DNA of 60,648 nt from Roseiconus nitratireducens (GTDB lineage: Bacteria; Planctomycetota; Planctomycetia; Pirellulales; Pirellulaceae), in assembly GCF_008629675.1 (NCBI RefSeq), contig NZ_VWOX01000025.1, forward strand, positions 1 to 60,648. The letters are read 5' to 3'. This document shows, piece by piece, positions 54,331 through 60,648 of this stretch (its first letter is position 1; each line of letters starts with the position of its first letter). A program made the translations under genes and the position numbers. Below the pieces are notes generated by a model, which worked only from the letters and a program-made list of their open reading frames with translations, did no database searches and had not been told where the DNA came from.

Positions 54331-55827
54331 TCAAATCCATCCGGTAGGGGTGGTCCCCGTTTGGGCACGCGATTGAAACACATTTTCCGCGTTCCCACCC
54401 GAAGAATCTTGGGCCTCACGTTCGGGATGGGAATCCGAAGGTTCGGAGACCAAAGGCAAGTCGAATGTCACGGTCGTCCCGACGCCGACTTCGCTTTCGA
54501 TCTGCATGGTTCCGCCGTGGGAGCGAACGATCGTCTCGCAAATCCCCAAACCCAGCCCCAGTCCTTCCCCGGAACGGGTCGTAAAAAAGGGCTGCTTCAC
54601 CATCTTCAGATGGTCTTCGTCCATTCCGATCCCGTAGTCGACCACCGAAATAAAGAGACGCTCGTCGCGCGGCACCGCCCGGATGATGATCGACTGCGGT
54701 TTGGCTGGATCCGGCCGCGGCGTTGCGGTTGGCCGCCCGGGTACCGGCTGCATCGATTTCTCCGCGTTCAAGATCAGGTTCAGCAACACCTGCACGATCT
54801 GGCTTTGCGCTCCGTGGACCATGGCATCCATCTGCGTGTTTTCGTCCAACACCACCCGGCCGTCCGGAAGTTCGTGCGTTAAGAAGCGGATCGCCGTGTT
54901 GGCGGCATCACGCAAGCGGAAAGGTGCCTGCACGGTCAATTGCTCGGGATGAGCGAAGGACTGCAGATCTGAAACAATGTTCCCGATGCGGGCGACTCCC
55001 GATTCGACGTCGGACAGCGTCTCCTGGGCATCGGGATCGCTGACGATCCGACGTTTCAAGACCTTGATCGCCATCAACGCGTAGTTGACCGGATTGTTGA
55101 TTTCGTGCAGCAAACCCGCCGCGACGCCCGCGATGGCCCGCATCTTTTCGCTGTGCACAAGCCGCTGTTCGGTTTCCCGCAACTGGGTCATTGATTTCCG
55201 CAGCAACTCTTGCTCGTACGCCAGATCGCGGTTCAAACAGTAGGCTTCGAACCGGTTCCGACGGTTGGCCCAACACACGGCGACACAGGCCGTCCCGCAG
55301 ACGATCAGGAAAAAAACCGCCTGGATGACTTCGCCGCTGATCGGATCCTGGAATCCTTCGGCCGCGTAGACCGCGACCAGGTAAGCGGCGATCGAAATCC
55401 CGCAGTAGGCCAGAGCTTCGCCGGTCCGGAAACCCAGCATTTGGACAATGATCATCAGCAGAATCAGCCCAAAATAGTAATGGGACTGGCTGCCGTCGGT
55501 CAGGTACATCATCCAGCAGATGAACAGGCCGGGGACCAGAATCAAAAAGAAACTGACCGGTTCAAACAGTCGGCCGGAGGACCAGTAGCGTCGAGTCGCC
55601 AAACCGATCGCCAACATCGCGGTCACCAGGAAACGACTTGCCAGCAGGGGCAGGAATTGATCCGGATACAGGTTCCAGTCCAACACGGCCCCCAGCGGCA
55701 TCAGCAAGACGCCCAGGGCCAACGCGATGTCAGCGATTCGGCATCGCCGATCGCGCTCCTGCAGCACAAACTCCGGGTTGTCATCCGGTCGGCCGTAGTC
55801 TCGTCGGTGAGCGACTTCGGTCTTCAT
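54331..55827 (-). CDS. membrane sensor histidine kinase, PhcS-like
   Basis: 498 residues. About six membrane helices fill residues 32-187, without a periplasmic sensor domain. A coiled coil and H-box follow (GLLHEINNPVNY, H241), then the N box (QVLLNLILNAEKS) and the ATP-binding VVDYGIGMDEDH and GEGLGLGLGICETIV. The sensor part is membrane-embedded, as suits a hydrophobic signal. It lies 14 bases after the methyltransferase gene, matching the phcB-phcS order. Confidence 0.85.
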   Translation of the reverse strand: MKTEVAHRRDYGRPDDNPEFVLQERDRRCRIADIALALGVLLMPLGAVLDWNLYPDQFLPLLASRFLVTAMLAIGLATRRYWSSGRLFEPVSFFLILVPGLFICWMMYLTDGSQSHYYFGLILLMIIVQMLGFRTGEALAYCGISIAAYLVAVYAAEGFQDPISGEVIQAVFFLIVCGTACVAVCWANRRNRFEAYCLNRDLAYEQELLRKSMTQLRETEQRLVHSEKMRAIAGVAAGLLHEINNPVNYALMAIKVLKRRIVSDPDAQETLSDVESGVARIGNIVSDLQSFAHPEQLTVQAPFRLRDAANTAIRFLTHELPDGRVVLDENTQMDAMVHGAQSQIVQVLLNLILNAEKSMQPVPGRPTATPRPDPAKPQSIIIRAVPRDERLFISVVDYGIGMDEDHLKMVKQPFFTTRSGEGLGLGLGICETIVRSHGGTMQIESEVGVGTTVTFDLPLVSEPSDSHPEREAQDSSGGNAENVFQSRAQTGTTPTGWI

Positions 55828-55841
55828 GCAGCTTCGACTCG

Positions 55842-57290
55842 TCAGGACGCGGGCTTGCGAATCTCAAGAAACACATTCACACCCGTCGCGTCGACGTAGG
55901 CGTTTTGCTCACCGATGTCCGGCGCCAGTGCCCGCATGTCGTCCATCGTTCGCAGCTCCAGATTCCAGTCCAGAACCATCCCCATCATGGCGACCGAGGA
56001 ATGCGATGGGGTCACGTTGGTCACCAACACCATGCCTCCCGGAGCGACCCAAGAATAGAACAGTTCCAGCAGGTATCCACAGGTCGCATCCCGCAAATAA
56101 TCAAACAGTCCGGCACAGTAGACCACGTCGTACTGGGTGGCAAAGGCGCCTTCATGACCTCCTTCGTGAGACATTTTCAGAATCTCGTGAACGCTGCGCT
56201 GCTCGGTTGCGATCTCGATTTCAGGACGCACCCGTTTGACCTCCGGGATCAGATGCCTTTGCACAAACTGCAACGTCTCGTCGTTGAAATCCACCAGGCG
56301 AAAATCCATGTGCGCCGAAGCCGGATCTGATTTGGCGAATCGATCGATCTCCACGGCGGGACCACAACCGATATTCAAGACGCGGACCCGCAGTCGATTT
56401 GCGCCGCGACCGTCACCGGACTGCTCTCGCTGGCGAAGAGCGAGCACCCGGTAGGCTTCTCGTGCCAATGCGTTGTGCAACATTTCGATGCGATTACGGT
56501 GCGCCGCCGGAGCATCGTGCCGCAACGCCGAGGCGTTGACCAGTTTGGCAAACGTGTTGGCTCCTTCCCAGGGCTCGGTCAACATCATCCGAACCATTTC
56601 GTAGTCGCCGGCATAACCGAGCGGTTTGTTGAAAGCCCGATTCATGAACGGCGACGCCATCAACAACGGGTGCAATTCGCGCTGGGCAAACGCCCGGTGA
56701 AACGGCAGGTCGCGGCGTGAGACTTCACGGCTGACCCGCTCGAATTCACCGTTCAGCTCGGCGAACCGCGGGGCAATCTCCTGGTCAACGTCCTGGACGA
56801 AGTCCAACACCCGATTGACATCCGATTCTGCACTGATCGAGGCTTCGGTTTCCCAATGTTCCAACCAGCGTCGAAGCTCCTGCAAGTAATTTCTCAGACT
56901 GGTAACGGCCAACCGAAACGGGGCTCCCACACGCGCATTGGCGTCCTCCCAATCCTGCACAAAATCTCGCACGAAAGAGCGCAGCAAGTGGCCGGGCCCC
57001 AAATTGTTCAGGTCGCTCCAGGGATCCACCAGGGATGCCGAGACAATCAGGATCAAACCCGTGTTCAGCAGACCGGTGATCACGGCTCGACCGTTGTAGG
57101 TCGCACGATCGCCCTGATGAATCGTCAATTCCGTCAGAACCTCTGACAGTTGGACAATCGAATACGGATTGTAGACCTCAAAGACGACCGCCTGCCGTGA
57201 CAATCGAACCAGCGACCCTTCCGCAGCGACGCCCTGCGAATTCTTGAAACTCACATGAGACGAGATGGTGATGTTCTTCTTTTTCGCCAC
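55842..57290 (-). CDS. PilZ-like / SAM-methyltransferase, PhcB family
   Basis: 482 residues. The first 90 are a PilZ-like beta-barrel, a central helical region follows, and the C-terminal 250 are a class I methyltransferase with VLNIGCGPAVEID as its AdoMet loop. The sequence HPLLMASPFMNRAFNKPLGYAGDYEMVRMML and YDVVYCAGLFDYL is typical of the family named for 3-hydroxypalmitate methyl ester synthesis (PhcB). The product is probably a methyl ester of a hydroxy fatty acid used as a signal. The substrate is inferred, not shown. Confidence 0.8.
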   Translation of the reverse strand: MAKKKNITISSHVSFKNSQGVAAEGSLVRLSRQAVVFEVYNPYSIVQLSEVLTELTIHQGDRATYNGRAVITGLLNTGLILIVSASLVDPWSDLNNLGPGHLLRSFVRDFVQDWEDANARVGAPFRLAVTSLRNYLQELRRWLEHWETEASISAESDVNRVLDFVQDVDQEIAPRFAELNGEFERVSREVSRRDLPFHRAFAQRELHPLLMASPFMNRAFNKPLGYAGDYEMVRMMLTEPWEGANTFAKLVNASALRHDAPAAHRNRIEMLHNALAREAYRVLALRQREQSGDGRGANRLRVRVLNIGCGPAVEIDRFAKSDPASAHMDFRLVDFNDETLQFVQRHLIPEVKRVRPEIEIATEQRSVHEILKMSHEGGHEGAFATQYDVVYCAGLFDYLRDATCGYLLELFYSWVAPGGMVLVTNVTPSHSSVAMMGMVLDWNLELRTMDDMRALAPDIGEQNAYVDATGVNVFLEIRKPAS

Positions 57291-57551
57291 AAATTCGAAT
57301 CGCCCTTCACGATGAATACGGTCAACGGATCAAAGCATAATTTTAGGTGCCAAACAGCGACCAGGGGCGGATTTGCGGTTTGACCAGAAAGGCGGATGGC
57401 CGAAAGCCAATCCTCCGCTGGCCGGACTTTCAACCACCGAACGGACCAACGGCACGCGCCACCGGAAGCACGCGTGATCTTGCCTGTTGCGGTCCCAACG
57501 GACGTCGCCTCGCCTCGCTTTTGGGGCGACTCGACGCAGCCCGCAATAAGG

Positions 57552-58463
57552 CTACTCCGAAACCCCCGGCCCAACCGACACCGATTCCTCGGAAAACGTC
57601 TCGGACAACACGCGGACGTAATCGGAAGCCGCCTGCACCAATCGGCCTTCGGCATCCGTGCCCAACACGGTAACCCCCGCTTTCGTCACGGTGAACTCGA
57701 TCAGACGGAGATGATGGGCCGCCGCTGCCTCCGACTGCCGGTCGTTGACCGGCGCCTTCCATGTTTCGACAACGTGCCCGGATAACATCGCCTGGCGCAG
57801 CATGTCCAACGAGTCGGACGCATCGCACCACGACTGAGGGGATACGGACGACTTGGGTTGAGCGTGCAGCGTCTTCCAATCGTCCCGGCCATCGGTGCGC
57901 AGCGACATCAATTGTTGGGTCAGATGCCCAGCCAGAGCTTCCGGCGACACGTCCGCGAGCTGGTTGCGAGACGTCGCCGCGGGGGTGTCGATTGCAACGG
58001 TTCCGACGCTCGTTTCGCCGGCAGACGAATCGGCAGTCGTCTGGGTGGCGGGCGTGGCAGCGGGCGAATTCGGGTCGGCGGAATCGGCTTCCGACGCCTC
58101 GTCAGCCGCGGGGAGATCAAGATCCGGATCGTCGAAGGTCCCTGCCAGGAAATGGGCGACCTGTCGAATGATGGCCTCGACCGACGAGTCCTGGTGGTCC
58201 GACGAAAAAGCTCGCCCCAGGGCATCACGCAGACGCGACGGATTGATGCGAGCTGCGTCCGACCCGCCGGCGCCCCGGATGACATAGCTTGCCTGCTGGG
58301 AATCAAACTCGATGTTGATCCCCATTTCACGCAGCAGGGCGATATCGCGATAGACCGTCCGCCGGTTGACATTCAATTCGACCGTCAGACCCACCGGGTC
58401 GTACCCACGACCGCTTTGCAGCAGATTGAGAATTCGCAATGCGCGATCCAGTCTGTATCGCAT
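57552..58463 (-). CDS. YafY-like helix-turn-helix regulator with acidic linker
   Basis: 303 residues. The first 60 or so are the HTH_11 head (RLDRALRILNLLQSGRGY, then LNVNRRTVYRDIALLREMGINI) seen in YafY/WYL regulators. In place of a clear WYL domain is a long acidic Ala/Asp/Ser-rich linker and a C-terminal fragment (HHLRLIEFTVTKAGVTVLGTDAEGRLV). It is probably a DNA-binding regulator with a changed sensing domain. Confidence 0.7.
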   Translation of the reverse strand: MRYRLDRALRILNLLQSGRGYDPVGLTVELNVNRRTVYRDIALLREMGINIEFDSQQASYVIRGAGGSDAARINPSRLRDALGRAFSSDHQDSSVEAIIRQVAHFLAGTFDDPDLDLPAADEASEADSADPNSPAATPATQTTADSSAGETSVGTVAIDTPAATSRNQLADVSPEALAGHLTQQLMSLRTDGRDDWKTLHAQPKSSVSPQSWCDASDSLDMLRQAMLSGHVVETWKAPVNDRQSEAAAAHHLRLIEFTVTKAGVTVLGTDAEGRLVQAASDYVRVLSETFSEESVSVGPGVSE

Positions 58464-58466
58464 CGC

Positions 58467-59305
58467 TATCGTCCTCTGATTTCTCGAAGGGAAAGAATCA
58501 CCTCATGACCTGACGCCCCCACTTCAACTCCGCCAGCGCCGCGCCGACGGTCCCAATTACCGGAATTCATCGACTCCGTCTCACCCCGGAAACCGACCAG
58601 CGAGACTGCCTCCAGCTGTGCCGCAAACGGTTTCGAAGCTTCGCAAATCTCTGGAGGCAACTTCGCCAAAAGCTCGTTGCCGTCGCGGCGCCAGTTGATT
58701 GTTCGGCACAACCGTTCGCACCGATTGACCCTCACCGGCAACCAATCTGTGCCGCGGGAGCGCGCTTTGTTGCCATGTTAAGTAAACGGTCTCCAACGTC
58801 CGGGGTACCCGGAGTCGCGACGGGGAGATCTTACCGAATCCGCACAGTTTTGTGACGCGATCTGGCTCAGAACGCTGGATTTAGCGATCGACGTTTTAAC
58901 CAAACCGAATGTTGGTTTGCAAAAAATTTATCTTAAAATCTTCGTTGGTTTCCACTCGACGAGTCTCTAAAGTGGCGGTAAGATTCGTTCAGCGGTGACA
59001 CAAGTTGTCACCGTTAGCGTCTAGGTGGTTTTGCCCCAACCTCCTGGACGCGTTTTTTTTGCGCGGACCACTCGTTCCGCCTCTCGCAGCCACATGGCCC
59101 GCCGCCGATTTCAAGGCCGGAGCCTGGGAACCAGGACGCACGTCGCTACCGACGCCAGACGTTGGACACCCTGCGTTTCGCCTTCATTCTGCCGGCACCC
59201 GTCAACCCTTTGCGGGCCGAGCCTCCCATCCAGCCGGTTCCAAGGCCGGGAGCCGAAGAACTGGAGGAGAGCTTCGACGCCGGCGCCCGACGGTGCCTGA
59301 AACCA
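58467..59305. other. 839-bp gene-free region with a hairpin
   Basis: A perfect 8-bp stem CGGTGACA...TGTCACCG with a 5-base loop lies at 58993-59013. The stretch 58870-58980 is AT-rich. Fragments of the repeat family of the window's right end occur near 59110-59135 and 59238 (TTCAAGGCCGGAGCCTGGGA). I see no convincing gene or strong promoter. Confidence 0.4.
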
Positions 59306-60328
59306 TCACTGGCCCGGCGGTCGCAGCCCGTCAATGAACCACACCAGCTTGTAATCGCCCTGACGCGCCGCCAGCGCATCGAACATTGCATCGGCGGCAT
59401 CACGTCGCAGCCCGGTCAGATCTCGCAGACCTTCGAAAGGAGTCTCTTCGGTGGCCCGTTCTCGCACCAGGACCAAGTGCATTCCCAACGGGCTGCGAAC
59501 AGGTCCAGCCAGTGCCCCGGGCGGCGTGTTGCGGATCGCGTCCATCACCACGCGTGGCAAGTCGCCTGGTGCGGATACCCAACCAATGTCTCCGCCCCGA
59601 TCAGCCGTTGCGCCATCGCTTTCTCGAGCGGCCAATTCCGCAAAAGCACGTTGCAAGCTCTCCTCCGACTCAGCTTGGTCATCCAATTCTCGCTCGATCG
59701 CCGCCATCCGCTCCTGCACAATCGCCTGGGAGTCCGGTTGATCTTCATGGAACGCCAGGAACAAATGCGAAACCTTCCATTTCGTGGGCGCGTACCGCTT
59801 GCGATTGACTTGATAAAAGCGTCGCAAGTTCTCTTCGTTCAGCCGGCTTTTCAGATAGCTCCCCCAGGCGACATCCCAGTCGCGGGCCCGACGGAGCGAC
59901 GCTTCGTCGGTCTGACGCTGCTTCGCATAGCTTTCCGGATCGCTTCCCTGACGCTTCAATTGAGCGAGAAACGAATCCCAAGATCGATCCAACAGCGATT
60001 GCAACGAATCCCCGCCCATGTCGCGCAACGTGCTCATGGCCAAGTGACGCTTGACCAACAACGCGCTGCAAGCCCGCTGGACCGTGGGATCAACGCTCGC
60101 AAGCCGTCGTGCCCCAAGTTTTTCTTTCAGCAACAAGTTCAATTCTCCAAGAAACACGGGTTGCCCATCAATCGCGCAGATCGGGTCCGCGGGGCCGAAC
60201 GTGTCTTGCGCGTTTGCGATGCCGAAGCTGCAAGCACCCAGCAGCATTGTCGCCCCCCATCGCGCAACCCAGCGGAGCGCCAACACGATTGGCCCGGTGG
60301 CGTTCGGCAAAGACTCGACAGGCCGCAT
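59306..60328 (-). CDS. secreted PpiC-type peptidyl-prolyl isomerase
   Basis: 340 residues from Met 60328, preceded in frame only by repeat-derived sequence. A signal segment (ALRWVARWGATMLLGACSFGIANA) leads into a SurA-like N-domain and a parvulin/PpiC domain (WKVSHLFLAF, GGDIGWVSAPGDLP, GALAGPVRSPLGMHLVLVRE). It should help fold exported proteins. The family is clear; the start is judged by position of the signal. Confidence 0.85.
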   Translation of the reverse strand: MRPVESLPNATGPIVLALRWVARWGATMLLGACSFGIANAQDTFGPADPICAIDGQPVFLGELNLLLKEKLGARRLASVDPTVQRACSALLVKRHLAMSTLRDMGGDSLQSLLDRSWDSFLAQLKRQGSDPESYAKQRQTDEASLRRARDWDVAWGSYLKSRLNEENLRRFYQVNRKRYAPTKWKVSHLFLAFHEDQPDSQAIVQERMAAIERELDDQAESEESLQRAFAELAARESDGATADRGGDIGWVSAPGDLPRVVMDAIRNTPPGALAGPVRSPLGMHLVLVRERATEETPFEGLRDLTGLRRDAADAMFDALAARQGDYKLVWFIDGLRPPGQ

Positions 60329-60398
60329 GATGGAATTCCGGAGCAGGTGGAAGTGAAAGAACATGGGACGGAGGGCCGCTGGCAACCCTGCCCAATGT

Positions 60399-60648
60399 AC
60401 CCACCGTCGCCAGACGGCGGACGACGTCCGTTCACGCCGAAGGCGGAGCCTTTCGTCCAGCGGGTTCCAAGGCCGGAGCCTGGGAACCAGGCAGGGAAGC
60501 CGCCCAACGTAGCCGCCGTCGCCAGACGGTGGACGCCCTCTGATCGCCCCCTGCTTGCTCGACGATCTGCGATGTTCCGAAGGCGGAGCCTTCCGTCCAG
60601 CGGATTCCAAGGCTGGAGCCTTGGAACCAGGCAGGGAAGCTGCTCAAC
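60399..60648. repeat. tandem repeat at the right edge
   Basis: Two copies of a 73-base unit lie at 60436-60508 and 60575-60648. Each runs from CCGAAGGCGGAGCCTTTCGT or near to the closing GGAACCAGGCAGGGAAGC. CGTCGCCAGACGG also repeats at about 60402 and 60517. The unit contains GGTTCCAAGGCCGG and its near-inverse. Related pieces lie near 59118 and 59238. The second copy runs into the window edge. Confidence 0.65.

Noticed and set aside
59005..59337. 110-residue plus-strand frame beside ppiC
   Set aside because: Built from repeat sequence and antisense to the ppiC end.

Overview
The window looks like a planctomycete chromosome, most likely a Rhodopirellula-like member of the Pirellulaceae. The supporting signs are a eukaryote-type UDP-glucose pyrophosphorylase, BatA/vWA and DUF58 neighbours, a planctomycete-style ECF sigma factor, weak Shine-Dalgarno sequences, and dispersed palindromic repeats between genes. 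This assignment rests on protein families and style, not on a marker gene.

Layout. Positions 1-13.5 kb hold sulfur and methionine metabolism (sulfite reductase, cobalamin-dependent MetH), two small conserved domain proteins, a nitric oxide detoxification cluster (frameshifted Rrf2 regulator, YwiC-like membrane protein, quinol NO reductase, Ric iron-sulfur repair protein) and a CPA2 antiporter. A complete IS3-family element (IS407-like) with its 4-bp target duplication sits at 13.96-15.25 kb. Positions 15.3-20.4 kb are a plasmid backbone: parA, parB, an iteron-like region that is a candidate replication origin, a helix-turn-helix/coiled-coil protein and a RepA-type initiator. Positions 22-30.4 kb are a defence island. 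It contains a CBASS operon (DUF2188 protein, HNH-SAVED effector Cap5, CD-NTase with an AGS-C tail) divergent from a WYL repressor of the CapW type, with a 19-bp palindrome between them. It also contains an ASCH-SNF2 helicase fusion and a truncated Mod-type methyltransferase joined to foreign sequence. Positions 30.4-34.3 kb are integrative-element genes: small paralogues, an excisionase-like gene broken by one in-frame TGA, and a tyrosine recombinase ending 5 bp from tRNA-Arg(ACG). The plasmid backbone, defence cargo and integrase together look like an integrated plasmid or integrative element whose right end is in the tRNA. Its left end is not identified and may lie outside the window.

Right of the tRNA the sequence is visibly more GC-rich and carries ordinary chromosomal genes: UGPase, endonuclease III, RuvB, an ECF sigma factor, a large secreted repeat-type protein, a SulP transporter, vWA and DUF58 proteins, MutS and a Gly-rich secreted protein. 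At 52-57.3 kb lies a four-gene operon: a PilZ-like/methyltransferase protein of the PhcB family, a membrane histidine kinase, a PhcR/PhcQ-like response regulator and a 2-hydroxyacid dehydrogenase. It resembles the fatty-acid methyl ester quorum-sensing locus phcBSRQ. The window ends with a YafY-like regulator and a secreted PpiC-type prolyl isomerase flanked by tandem repeats.

Main points for follow-up: the CBASS operon with an extra DUF2188 gene and its candidate operator; the recombination scar in the methyltransferase; the single-codon lesion in the excisionase gene; and the Phc-like signalling operon. All function calls come from reading motifs by eye; no database search was run.
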